Assembly: GCA_964562455.1 (NCBI GenBank)
Contig: CAZLTN010000010.1
Coordinates: forward strand, 32,166-96,165
Source: Ravibacter sp964562455
GTDB lineage: Bacteria > Bacteroidota > Bacteroidia > Cytophagales > Spirosomataceae
DNA length: 64,000 nucleotides
Direction: 5' to 3'
Positions 42,678 through 51,536 of the stretch are shown in pieces. Below the pieces are notes generated by a model, which did not search any database, was not told the DNA's origin, and worked only from the letters and a program-made list of their open reading frames with translations. Made by a program: the position numbers and the translations under genes. Position 1 is the stretch's first letter, and every line of letters starts with the position of its first letter.

Positions 42678-42749
42678 CATCATCACATCATCACATCATC
42701 ACATCATCACATCATCTCATCATCACATCATCTCATCATCACATCACCA
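42678..42749. repeat. 8-bp tandem array (CATCATCA / CATCATCT), 9 units
   Basis: Nine units of CATCATCA with CATCATCT variants end 10 bases before the amidohydrolase ATG at 42760. The array is the twin of the one at 7574-7649, and is preceded by CCTATAGCTATCTGG, a decayed form of the palindrome at 14325. Confidence 0.95.
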
Positions 42750-42759
42750 CCTGGCCCAA

Positions 42760-44070
42760 ATGAAAACAAAATTATACCTGTTGACTCTTGCGCTTTCCCC
42801 GATCTGCGCTTTTTCACAGTCATCACTGAAGCCCCTGATCGCAAAAGACGCCGATGCCATTGAAAAGAAAGTGATAGAATGGCGAAGGGACTTTCACCAG
42901 CACCCGGAACTGGGAAACCAGGAAACCCGGACCGCAGGCATCGTCGCCGCTCATCTCAGGAAACTTGGCTTTGAGGTTCAGGAAAAAGTGGCGGTAACTG
43001 GTGTGGTAGGCGTCTTAAAAGGAGGAAAACCCGGACCGGTGGTAGCACTGAGGGCCGATATGGATGCCCTGCCTGTCACAGAGCGGGTCGATCTTCCGTT
43101 CAAATCCAAAGTTACGACTACCTTCAACGACCAGGAGACCGGCATTATGCACGCCTGCGGGCACGATGCGCACGTAGCCATCCTGATGGGGGTAGCTGAA
43201 GTCCTGGCCGCCCGTAAGAAAGAAATAGCAGGAACCGTTAAATTTATTTTTCAGCCGGCAGAAGAAGGGATTACCGGCGTGAATTCTTTCGGCGCCAAAC
43301 AAATGGTGGAGGAAGGGGTTCTCGAAAATCCTAAGGTCGATGCCGTATTTGGCCTTCATATCAATTCGATTATGGATGCAGGCACACTGCGGTACCGGCC
43401 GGGCGCGACCATGGCGGCTGCTGACGTGCTTAATATCAAAGTACTCGGCAAGCAAAGTCACGGAGCCCGTCCATGGACCAGCATCGACCCGATCGTAACC
43501 TCGGCGCAGATTGTCAGCTCGTTACAAACCATTGTAAGCCGTAACGTCGACATAAGCGAGTCTCCTGCCGTGGTCACTATCGGCGCCATTCACGGGGGGA
43601 TCCGTAGCAATATCATCCCGGAATCGGTCGAAATGATCGGCACGATCCGTACCTACAGCGAAGAGCACCAGGACCTTATACACCGTCGTATCGACGAAAT
43701 CGCAACGCACATAGCAGAAAGTGCGGGAGCTAAATCGGAAGTCCGGATAGATAGGACATACCCGGTCACTTATAACGACCCTGCCCTGACAGACCTGATG
43801 GTGCCTACACTGGAGAAGCTTGCCGGCGCGGATAAAGTAGCGATTACCCCATTGCAGACCGGAGCCGAAGACTTCAGCCAATACCAGAAAAAGGTTCCCG
43901 GCTTCTTCTTTTTCCTCGGAGCGCGAAAAAAAGGCATACCCATAGACGATGCTCCCCCTCATCATACCCCGGACTTCTTTATAGAAGAAAGCAGTTTCCT
44001 GCTCGGAATAAAATCCCTCGCAAGCCTGACAGTAGATTATCTTGAACTAAAAGCCAGGAACGGGAAATAG
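42760..44070 (+). CDS. M20D family amidohydrolase/carboxypeptidase, secreted
   Basis: This 436-residue enzyme begins with a signal peptide (LYLLTLALSPICAFSQ) and is a two-domain metallopeptidase. Motifs: WRRDFHQHPELGNQE, ALRADMDALPV, MHACGHDAHVAIL (metal-binding Cys and His), FQPAEEG (metal and catalytic Glu) and a late TGAEDFSQYQKKVPGFFFFLG with the last ligand region. This is the IAA-amino acid hydrolase/N-acyl amino acid amidohydrolase branch. It likely removes an acyl or aminoacyl group in the periplasm. The next gene, a GDPD, starts 19 bases downstream. Confidence 0.94.
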   Translation: MKTKLYLLTLALSPICAFSQSSLKPLIAKDADAIEKKVIEWRRDFHQHPELGNQETRTAGIVAAHLRKLGFEVQEKVAVTGVVGVLKGGKPGPVVALRADMDALPVTERVDLPFKSKVTTTFNDQETGIMHACGHDAHVAILMGVAEVLAARKKEIAGTVKFIFQPAEEGITGVNSFGAKQMVEEGVLENPKVDAVFGLHINSIMDAGTLRYRPGATMAAADVLNIKVLGKQSHGARPWTSIDPIVTSAQIVSSLQTIVSRNVDISESPAVVTIGAIHGGIRSNIIPESVEMIGTIRTYSEEHQDLIHRRIDEIATHIAESAGAKSEVRIDRTYPVTYNDPALTDLMVPTLEKLAGADKVAITPLQTGAEDFSQYQKKVPGFFFFLGARKKGIPIDDAPPHHTPDFFIEESSFLLGIKSLASLTVDYLELKARNGK

Positions 44071-44089
44071 AACGCCTTTCCCTCTACCC

Positions 44090-45703
44090 ATGAATAAAAT
44101 ACAGACCGTGCTTCGCTTTTCCGGGGCAGTTTATCTTTTTTTCGCCTTTGTTCTCCCTGTTTCCAGTCAGGACCGGGCGACCATACTAAGAAAAGTCTTC
44201 CTCGATCCGGGTTCCAAAACTGTCCTGGTCGCCTCACACCGGGCCTCTCATCTCAATTTCCCGGAAAACTCGATTCCCGCAATGCATGACGCTGTCAGGC
44301 TGGGCGTCGACATTATTGAGATAGACGCAAAAATCACCGCAGACGGAGTTCCTATTGTTATGCATGACAGCAGGATAGACCGGACTACCACCGGCAAGGG
44401 CGATCCCGAGAAAATGACCTGGGCCGAGCTGAAAAAGCTCTCTCTGGTTGTAAACGGGAAACCTACCGGCGAGCGAATCCCTACGCTGGAAGAGGCATTG
44501 CTCTCGGTGAAAGGTCAGGCATTGGTTGACCTGGATATGAAAACTGACGCAGTAGAGGCTGTATTGGAGGTTGTCCGTAAAACCGGCACTGAAGATATGG
44601 TGTTTTTCTTCGACAGCGACCGGGAAGTCCTGTCCCAAATCCGGAAGGCCGGCAACTTTCTCGTAATGCCGAGAGCCAGAGATAAAGCCACAACCGAAGA
44701 AGTCATCAGGCTGTTTGCCCCGCCTGTTGTACACATAGATCCCAGCTTTAATTCCCCCGACGTCATTGACCTGATCAAAACAAACCGTGCGAGAGTCTGG
44801 ATCAATGCGTTAGGTGCGACCGATCAAATCATTTCCGAAGGCCAGGGTATAGAAGTATTGAAACGGCTTCTGTCGACTGGTGTAAACGTGATCCAAACCG
44901 ATCAGCCACAGTTGCTCCTGGGATTACTGAACCAGCTCGGCAAACGTCCCGATATCGCTCCGGTTCTGTCGGGATCGGGACTGCCGGCTCCGGCAATCTC
45001 TGCTCATAGGAGTAAAGTCAGCCGTACGAGCCTGGAAAACACGTCAAATGCTGCCAGGAAGGCGCTTTTGCTTGGTGTGGATTTTATCGAAATTGACGTC
45101 AGGACAACCAAAGACGGGCATATTGTGATCCTCCACGACGGGACACTCGACAGGACTACGCGATCAAAAGGAGTAATGAAAGAGCTGACTTTAAAAGAAC
45201 TCCGGGCGATCAAGCTGAAAAAGGCCGGCGGCGAACAAATCCCTACGCTGGAGGAAATTGCAGGGATAGTCTCCGAATGGAATGCTCAAAATTCGAAAAA
45301 AACCAATTTGTATGTCGACTGCAAAGATGCCGAACCGGGCCAGCTTCTTGCTATCCTGAAAAAATACGATCTGCATCGCGAAGCCGTTTTCTACGGCTCT
45401 GATGACATGCTTGGCAGGTTAAGATCGCACTACCCCGAAGCCAGGATCATGCCTTCGCTTCGTTCACCGGATGAAATAGCCGGCAAAGCTGCACGCCTTA
45501 AACCTTATGCCTTCGACGTAAACCGGAAAATCCTGAACGCTGACCTGGTAAAACTGGTACACGGGTACCATATCAAGGTATTTACTGATCTGCTGGCTTT
45601 GCACGATACCTCCAAAAACTACAAAACAGCGCGAAAGCTGGGAGTCGATGCGATCCAGACTGACCGCACCCGGAAAGTGCGGAAAGTCTTTTCGCACCGA
45701 TAG
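44090..45703 (+). CDS. Tandem double-domain glycerophosphodiester phosphodiesterase, secreted
   Basis: This 537-residue protein has a signal peptide (hydrophobic to about residue 25) and two complete GDPD domains. Domain 1 (about residues 45-285) has ASHRASHLNFPENSI, DIIEIDAKITADGVPIVMHD and RIPTLEEAL. Domain 2 (about 305-535) has SAHRSKVSRTSLENT, DFIEIDVRTTKDGHIVILHDGTLDRTT and QIPTLEEIA. Each repeat keeps the HR...E(N) and EID...HD catalytic sets, so both may be active. GDPDs split glycerophosphodiesters into glycerol-3-phosphate and alcohol. Most bacterial GDPDs have one domain of about 250 residues, so this is a duplicated, fused form. Confidence 0.9.
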   Translation: MNKIQTVLRFSGAVYLFFAFVLPVSSQDRATILRKVFLDPGSKTVLVASHRASHLNFPENSIPAMHDAVRLGVDIIEIDAKITADGVPIVMHDSRIDRTTTGKGDPEKMTWAELKKLSLVVNGKPTGERIPTLEEALLSVKGQALVDLDMKTDAVEAVLEVVRKTGTEDMVFFFDSDREVLSQIRKAGNFLVMPRARDKATTEEVIRLFAPPVVHIDPSFNSPDVIDLIKTNRARVWINALGATDQIISEGQGIEVLKRLLSTGVNVIQTDQPQLLLGLLNQLGKRPDIAPVLSGSGLPAPAISAHRSKVSRTSLENTSNAARKALLLGVDFIEIDVRTTKDGHIVILHDGTLDRTTRSKGVMKELTLKELRAIKLKKAGGEQIPTLEEIAGIVSEWNAQNSKKTNLYVDCKDAEPGQLLAILKKYDLHREAVFYGSDDMLGRLRSHYPEARIMPSLRSPDEIAGKAARLKPYAFDVNRKILNADLVKLVHGYHIKVFTDLLALHDTSKNYKTARKLGVDAIQTDRTRKVRKVFSHR

Positions 45704-45731
45704 CGGTACCTAAAGCACGATCTGCCGGCAC

Positions 45732-47030
45732 CTATTTCTTATCCGGATTGGCCAGCTCCCCGAAACGATAGTTGGCCCCCCAGAGATCTTCGCTGTGACT
45801 ATTGCTCGCCACCACGGCCAGAAGGGCTGTAAACAGCAGGAACCAGAGCATATTAAGAGCATAAGACTTCCAACGCACAGAGTCTCCTGTTTTAAAGACC
45901 GGCTCCAGGCGGGGTAAGAAATAAAGGATTACCGCAAAATTCACCAGGTAGAGATATTGTTCGATGCGCTGTACCGAAATAAACGAGCCGGTCACAAGGA
46001 GGCTCATCAGGATGTAGACGCCCAGCAGGACCCGGTAAAAGCCGGAAACCTCCTGATAATCAAAAACTTTCTTTGAGCTCAAACGGTTTACAAAGTATAC
46101 AGCCGCAGCCAGGAACAGGAAATACGGACCTATCGCAACAATAGCGGAGATAAACCGGGGTATACCTGCGGAGAGTTTCGATAGATGTCCATGCATCTTG
46201 TCGATACCCGTATTTTGCTCCCACATAATCGCCGGGATAACCAGCAGCAATACGATGACGGGCAATATCCACGATTTTGCCCGGGCAGCACGCTTTTCCT
46301 CCCATTCGGAAGTAAGCACCGCATACGCCATCGAAATCCCGCCAAAGAAACCGAGTGTATATTCCATCACATTCCAGAAGTTAAAGCCCAGCTTCGATAC
46401 GCTTCCCAGCACCTGGAGGAAATTACCGAAGGCAAATCCAAACCCCGCTCCGAACCCGGTGATCAGCGCCACTTTCAGGGCCGAGTACATTTCCTGGCGG
46501 ATCATATACCAGGTAATAGCTGCGGCCATACCAAGGCACCCGGCCCAGAGCTCCGACCTGGGCGGTGTCATAAGCCAGCCAAACTGCTCTATAACAAAGA
46601 AATACACGACAATAGCACCAATCGTCATTTCTGTAATGATACGATGCCAGGCTATACCTTTCTTTCCTTTTGGGTTGGATAGCGATATCCCGAAAAGCCC
46701 GCCTCCAAGGAAGCCGTACAATCCTCCGATTACAAACAGCGCCAGGAAGCCATAATATACATTGCCAAAATCGATGCTTCTCCCGTACCCGACTACCTTC
46801 CCGTAGCTCATGATGCCGCCCAGGCCCCACCCCAATGCTCCTGCAAGGGTAATATTGAAGGCATTCTTCAGCCAGTCGGCCCTGCGGGACAGCAGGAGTA
46901 TGGTAAGACAGCCTATACCGCCTGCCCAGGCAGCGGCATGTTCGTGTCCGAATTGCCCGCGCACGGCCCAGGCCGTTCCGAGTGCCATTCCGGTTATTAA
47001 AAGAGAAGGGAGTAATTCAGTTTTTTTCAT
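45732..47030 (-). CDS. Polytopic membrane protein of unknown function
   Basis: This 432-residue protein has roughly 11-12 hydrophobic helices and glycine-rich turns (WAGGIGCLTILLLSR, GALGWGLGGIMSYG, GGLYGFLGGGLFGISL). N-terminally it has GTAWAVRGQFGHEHAAAWAG, with a conserved-looking GHEHAAA in the first loop. There is no recognisable transporter signature. It converges with the GDPD gene. I do not recognise the family. Function is unknown. Confidence 0.85.
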   Translation of the reverse strand: MKKTELLPSLLITGMALGTAWAVRGQFGHEHAAAWAGGIGCLTILLLSRRADWLKNAFNITLAGALGWGLGGIMSYGKVVGYGRSIDFGNVYYGFLALFVIGGLYGFLGGGLFGISLSNPKGKKGIAWHRIITEMTIGAIVVYFFVIEQFGWLMTPPRSELWAGCLGMAAAITWYMIRQEMYSALKVALITGFGAGFGFAFGNFLQVLGSVSKLGFNFWNVMEYTLGFFGGISMAYAVLTSEWEEKRAARAKSWILPVIVLLLVIPAIMWEQNTGIDKMHGHLSKLSAGIPRFISAIVAIGPYFLFLAAAVYFVNRLSSKKVFDYQEVSGFYRVLLGVYILMSLLVTGSFISVQRIEQYLYLVNFAVILYFLPRLEPVFKTGDSVRWKSYALNMLWFLLFTALLAVVASNSHSEDLWGANYRFGELANPDKK

Positions 47031-47147
47031 AAGGGTTAATGAATTTATTTGATCAGGCGTATGTATATATACGACGATAGCCCGGAAAGTGGCTATACAA
47101 TCCTGCTCATTTGTAAATCACAACCCGGTAAATATAATGACAGTGTT

Positions 47148-47239
47148 ACACAGAAAGCCTCAGAAGCTGAAAGGAAAACCACAGAGATTGGCCGGAATTT
47201 TCCTCTGTGGTCCTCTGCTTTCTCTGCAGCTCTCTGTGT
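47148..47239. repeat. Long imperfect hairpin (CACAGAG-type) between two minus-strand genes
   Basis: ACCACAGAG (47178-47186) pairs with CTCTGTGGT (47203-47211), and outer arms ACACAGA/TCTGTGT (47148 and 47233) extend the structure. It sits after the 47248 gene on the minus strand and may end its transcript, although no T-run follows. It resembles the hairpin at 11988. Confidence 0.6.
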
Positions 47240-47247
47240 CTATTTTA

Positions 47248-47571
47248 TCAGAATTTTAGAATAGCCAGGTTACAAGTAAAATCCACCACTTTAAGCTTAA
47301 AGCTGCAGGAAGACTGCCCGTCAGGACCTGTATAGGTAACCGTGTGCTCTCCAAGACCGGCTGATCCGGAATAAAATTTTCCTTCCGACACCCATGGACC
47401 GGAGTAAACTCCGCCGGAAGGGCCAGCCCCGCTTAGAACAACAAAGGGATGACCATTCCAAACGACACCGTCGGCAGGGCAGGTTACCTGAGCAAAAGCA
47501 TTTGGAAGGGTAGCTATCAGCAGTAAATACAGGAAAGCTGCCCTGATGAGGCTTGTATTTCTTGCTTTCAT
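47248..47571 (-). CDS. Small secreted protein of unknown function
   Basis: This 107-residue protein has a signal peptide ending near PNAFAQ and one short domain with GVYSGPWVSEGKFYSGSAGLGEHTVTYTG. That pattern (GG.YSG..V..G.F....AG.GEHTVTYT) is common in the repeated surface modules of Bacteroidota adhesins, here standing alone. Two cysteines (SCSFKLK and DFTCNL) could form a disulfide. No function can be given. Confidence 0.75.
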   Translation of the reverse strand: MKARNTSLIRAAFLYLLLIATLPNAFAQVTCPADGVVWNGHPFVVLSGAGPSGGVYSGPWVSEGKFYSGSAGLGEHTVTYTGPDGQSSCSFKLKVVDFTCNLAILKF

Positions 47572-47594
47572 AGGGCTTATATCCTGAAATTCAC

Positions 47595-49571
47595 TTACTT
47601 AAACCTGTTCTCAGCAGTCACCTCCTTCCAGTCATCCGTTCTGAACGAATTCGCCGGCAGGCCTTCGGAATTGAAAAGATTGGCTTCAATGTTGTCGTCT
47701 GCCCACCCGTAGCGCACTGCCACCGGATTAGCTACCTCGTCGGCCCATACCACCACTTTGTCGCCGCTGATTTCCGCCTTTGCCCAATGGAATTTCCGGT
47801 CTTCTCCGGCCACTTCGAAGCCTTTCAGGTAGCCGTACTTATCGCCTCCGACCGTCAGTCCCTTTCCGACATGGTCAAACGACAATGAAATAGCATTTCC
47901 TTCTTTCTTCATTTCCCTGAATTGCGGACCGCTGTACACCAGGTCGTTCTTTCCATAAACAATTTTCATGGCATTCAATGCCAGTCGCTTACCTACGTCC
48001 TGCTTGTTTTTAGGATGTATGTCATCCCGCTCGCCAATGTCGTTGATGACCGCCATTCCCGTGGCAGGCAGGCTTAAAGTCCGGGTCTGCGCCTCCCTCA
48101 GCTCAGCCCACGTGCTACCCTTTTCGCTGTTGCCGTCGGCCGCCTTGAAGCTTGCCAACTGGACAAAAAGGAAGGGGAACTCCTCACCCCATTTTTTACG
48201 CCAGTCGGAGATCATGAGCGGGAACGACTTCCGGTACTGGACCGCCCGGCCGGCATTCGATTCGCCCTGGTACCAGATAGCCCCTCTGAAAGCATACGGT
48301 ACCAACGGCGCGATCATGGAATTGTACAGCAAAGTAGCCGCGTTATTGGGACCTGCAAACTGTTTGTTGTCGATCAATTCCTCCACCCTGTATTTCCAGC
48401 CACCGGCCAGCGGGATCTGCGTTTCTCCCTGTACCAACATCATCTGGTCAGGCCGTCCCGAAAAGCCTCCGCTTCCTTCAGTATCTTTCACCTTTATGGC
48501 TATCGTGTTCCTCCCGGGCTTGAGCACATTCGCCGGGATCTGGTAATACCGGACATTTGCATTCTTCACGGCAGTTTCTCCTACCTTTATCCCATTGATA
48601 TAAGTTTCATCAATGTCTGCCATCACGCCCAGCCCGATAAATGCAGGTTGGCCCGCGGTCAGCGCAGGCGCTTCGATTGTCTTTCTGAACCAGATCGTGC
48701 CATCGAAATACGGTAATAACTGGGCGTCAAACATTGCCGGCAGATCTACACTCCTCCAATTACCGTCGTTAAGATCGGTCGCAGAAAACCGGGCTGCTTC
48801 CGCAGAAGCCGGGAAGCCGCCCTGCTCCGAAAGAATTTTATCAACAAGGATTTTCTTCCGCCTTTCGTTCAGCTCATCGACATTGGCCGGCAGGTTGGAC
48901 GTAATACCTGCAAACTCCCCGAAGCTGTCAACCCCTTCCCGGCTGATCCACGATTCTACCTGCGTCCCGCCCCACGATGTATTGATCAGCCCGATCGGCA
49001 CGTTCAGATCTTTGAAGAGCTCTCTGGCAAAAAAATATCCCACAGCCGAAAAACCTCCGGCATTTTGCGGGGTAGTCACCAGCCAGGGAGTCTCCTTTAT
49101 ATCCTCCTCCTCTTTCAGGGAAATCACCCTCGGGATCGTAATATGGCGGATCGAAGGGTAGTTAGCGTTCCGCTCCTCCTCTTCTGCGTTGGTCGATCTG
49201 CTGACCGTCCATGCCATATTAGACTGTCCCGAGCAGATCCACACTTCTCCTATCAGTATGTCCTGAAGGGCTACCTCATTCTTTTTCCCTTTGACCGACA
49301 AGCGATAGGGTCCGCCCGCTTCCAAAGCAGGCAGGTTGACCCGCCATTTGCCGTCTTTCCCCGCTTTTACGGTAACAGGCTTGCCAGAAGCATCCTGCAG
49401 CACAAGTGATACCGAAATTTTCTCTCCCGGATCGGCCCATCCCCATACCGGGATCGGCTTGTTCCGCTGAAGCACCATATGATCCCCGAAAAAGTTGGGA
49501 AGCCTGACTTCGGCCCATGCCGCCTGCAAAGCAAAAAAAGCCGTTAAAAGGAGCAGAAATCTTTTTTTCAT
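47595..49571 (-). CDS. Sialate O-acetylesterase-like SGNH hydrolase, secreted
   Basis: The ATG at 49571 begins a normal signal peptide (FLLLLTAFFALQAAWA), giving 658 residues; the frame extends 33 codons further without one. The mature enzyme has the SASA pattern: VRLPNFFGDHMVLQRN, then ICSGQSNMAW with catalytic Ser117, FAREL, INTSWGGTQVESW, a second block AIWYQGESNAGRAVQYR, and GERDDIHPKNKQDVG with the likely catalytic His. Inserted beta domains (residues ~210-420) include a jelly-roll-like segment. The family removes O-acetyl groups from sialic acid or other sugars. It lies downstream of a minus-strand SusCD pair but is separated from it by a strong terminator. Confidence 0.92.
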   Translation of the reverse strand: MKKRFLLLLTAFFALQAAWAEVRLPNFFGDHMVLQRNKPIPVWGWADPGEKISVSLVLQDASGKPVTVKAGKDGKWRVNLPALEAGGPYRLSVKGKKNEVALQDILIGEVWICSGQSNMAWTVSRSTNAEEEERNANYPSIRHITIPRVISLKEEEDIKETPWLVTTPQNAGGFSAVGYFFARELFKDLNVPIGLINTSWGGTQVESWISREGVDSFGEFAGITSNLPANVDELNERRKKILVDKILSEQGGFPASAEAARFSATDLNDGNWRSVDLPAMFDAQLLPYFDGTIWFRKTIEAPALTAGQPAFIGLGVMADIDETYINGIKVGETAVKNANVRYYQIPANVLKPGRNTIAIKVKDTEGSGGFSGRPDQMMLVQGETQIPLAGGWKYRVEELIDNKQFAGPNNAATLLYNSMIAPLVPYAFRGAIWYQGESNAGRAVQYRKSFPLMISDWRKKWGEEFPFLFVQLASFKAADGNSEKGSTWAELREAQTRTLSLPATGMAVINDIGERDDIHPKNKQDVGKRLALNAMKIVYGKNDLVYSGPQFREMKKEGNAISLSFDHVGKGLTVGGDKYGYLKGFEVAGEDRKFHWAKAEISGDKVVVWADEVANPVAVRYGWADDNIEANLFNSEGLPANSFRTDDWKEVTAENRFK

Positions 49572-49628
49572 CGAACGAATTTGAATTAGGTAATTGGTAG
49601 GGAAAGAGCTTCTTCCGCCGCGTGAAAA

Positions 49629-49666
49629 TGAAAAAAAAAAGGGACATTGCAAAAATACAATGTCCC
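49629..49666 (-). terminator. Rho-independent terminator after the minus-strand SusCD pair
   Basis: GGGACATTG (49641-49649) and CAATGTCCC (49658-49666) form a perfect 9-bp stem with an 8-base loop. On the minus strand the stem is followed by a run of at least ten Ts. It lies 37-74 bases beyond the SusD stop and 58-95 bases before the esterase start. Confidence 0.9.
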
Positions 49667-49702
49667 GCACTTTTAAAGGTCAAAGGGTTGCGCTTGTCTG
49701 AA

Positions 49703-51460
49703 TTATTCGATTGTAGTAAGCGGAGGCACATTCTGAGCAGCTCCGTCATATCCTTCATTCTGGTTGATCACCCCGAGGGTATTGGCGGTAATCACCTTTG
49801 AAGGAATCGGCCACAGGACATGGAAAGGCGCCAGGTTGGCGACATTCCCGAGCAGTTCGATCTTCTTTTCATAGGTATTATTGTATTTCATTACCCTGTC
49901 ATAATAGTAGTTCTTCTGGCTGAAGCCGGTGAGGTTGTACCCGCTGAAGCCCGACTTGGCGGCTATATATGACACCCTGACCAGTTCCGAATGACGCGGT
50001 TCCTCGGCAAATAGCTCACGCGCCCGCTCGTCCATGATAAAATCCAGGGTTACTTCGTTGGCGACGATAGGCAGAGCCCTTGCCCTGAGGCGTACTTTAT
50101 TGATATCCTCGGCTGCCTGGGCAAGTTGATTCTTCCAGAAATAGGCTTCAGCCCTGAGCAGGTAAGTATCCGCCAGCCTGAACACATACCAGTCGCCATG
50201 GCCTCCGAACGGCTGCGCTTTAGGATCGTCCTGCGGCACATACATGATGTAATGTGGCATGGCATAAACATGCTTGAAAGTATCGATCTGGTTGGCCAGG
50301 TATTTGGTATTGATAGGCTTCCCGAAATCTTTTGAATTGGGATTGTTATAGCGCAGCTCATGGATATCGACCCAGTTGATGTCGGCCCTGCGCAAATCGG
50401 TGGTATTCTGCCAGGTAGCTCCCTTATAGTTCCAGATACCATACTGGTAGGTGTGGGTAAGCCTGACGTTGGCATTGCCCCTGCCGAGGGAATCATACAT
50501 AGGGCCGCTCGCTACCATACCCGGCTTCCCCTCGCTGTCCAGCACCTGGGGCTGGAACCACTGGCAGTTATAGTGCCTCATCGTATATAAGCCGGCGGTA
50601 CGGGCATCGGTTGGAGCTTCGAACCTGTCGACAGTAGCCAGTATGGTTTCGGTATTGGCCGATGTATTAAAATTGCGGGGACGGTGCAGGTCCCAGATCA
50701 GGTTTCTTTCCGGCTTATCGGCATCCACACCAAACCTTTGTGCGACAAGATTGTAAGGACCGTTGATCACTTTCGAAGCCGCCTCTATTGCTTTGTCATA
50801 TTCGAGATTGGCCAGGTAAACCTTCGCCAGGAGATGATCGGCCGCTCCCTTTGTTATCACTCCCGGCCCGGCCGATACCGGTAGCCATTGAGTCGCAAAT
50901 TCCAGGTCGTCCCTGATCTTTTCGAGGATAGTCCAGCGGCTATGCGTATAAAAATCGAGCTTAGCCCCCGAAATCTCGCTGTTGATAAAAGGTACATCCC
51001 CATAGGAATTGACAAGCCTGTAATACCAGTAAGCCCTGTGCCAGTAGGCTTCGGCCAAAAGGGTATTCCTGTCCTGCTCCTTCTCCCAGGTTACATTATC
51101 TATCCTGCTGATCAGCACATTCGCATTTTTGATAGAAGTATACACTGCGGTAAACATCGCCAGGAAGCGGTAATAGACATCGGTATTGGGCGTAAGGTTA
51201 TAAAAATCCAATTGCGACCAGGGAGCGGCAAGGTCCGACGCCGACGTCTCCATGATCAGGTAATTCATGCCACCCGAGTTTTCGCTACGCAGGTCCTTTC
51301 TCATAGAAATCAGCAGGGACTCGAATCCTGCCTTATCGACGTAAACATTCTCCGGGCTAAAGAAGGAAAGTGGTTCAGGCTTAAGCCAGTCGCTGTTACA
51401 GGAAGTGAGAAAAACCACTAGAAAACAGGAGAATAACCCGGTTTTTATCGCATTTTTCAT
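49703..51460 (-). CDS. SusD/RagB-type surface glycan-binding lipoprotein
   Basis: This 585-residue lipoprotein (signal IKTGLFSCFLVVFLTSC, lipid-attachment Cys21) starts its mature part with NSDWLKPEPLSFFSPENVY, a variant of the SusD FLD..P opening. TPR-like helices (LLAEAYWHRAYWYYRLVNSYGDVPFI, ADHLLAKVYLANLEYDKAIEAASKVI) and the C-terminal RagB part (FRLADTYLLRAEAYFWKNQLAQAAEDINKVRLRA, FIMDERARELFAEEPRHSELVR) are present. It pairs with the SusC gene encoded just upstream on the same strand. It is diverged from the SusD at 17723. Confidence 0.96.
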   Translation of the reverse strand: MKNAIKTGLFSCFLVVFLTSCNSDWLKPEPLSFFSPENVYVDKAGFESLLISMRKDLRSENSGGMNYLIMETSASDLAAPWSQLDFYNLTPNTDVYYRFLAMFTAVYTSIKNANVLISRIDNVTWEKEQDRNTLLAEAYWHRAYWYYRLVNSYGDVPFINSEISGAKLDFYTHSRWTILEKIRDDLEFATQWLPVSAGPGVITKGAADHLLAKVYLANLEYDKAIEAASKVINGPYNLVAQRFGVDADKPERNLIWDLHRPRNFNTSANTETILATVDRFEAPTDARTAGLYTMRHYNCQWFQPQVLDSEGKPGMVASGPMYDSLGRGNANVRLTHTYQYGIWNYKGATWQNTTDLRRADINWVDIHELRYNNPNSKDFGKPINTKYLANQIDTFKHVYAMPHYIMYVPQDDPKAQPFGGHGDWYVFRLADTYLLRAEAYFWKNQLAQAAEDINKVRLRARALPIVANEVTLDFIMDERARELFAEEPRHSELVRVSYIAAKSGFSGYNLTGFSQKNYYYDRVMKYNNTYEKKIELLGNVANLAPFHVLWPIPSKVITANTLGVINQNEGYDGAAQNVPPLTTIE

Positions 51461-51536
51461 ATAATTATTTTTTTAGAGTCTTTATAATGGGCGGGTATAT
51501 CCCGCTTAACTTCTTTTTACCTGAGTCAGGCATTTT

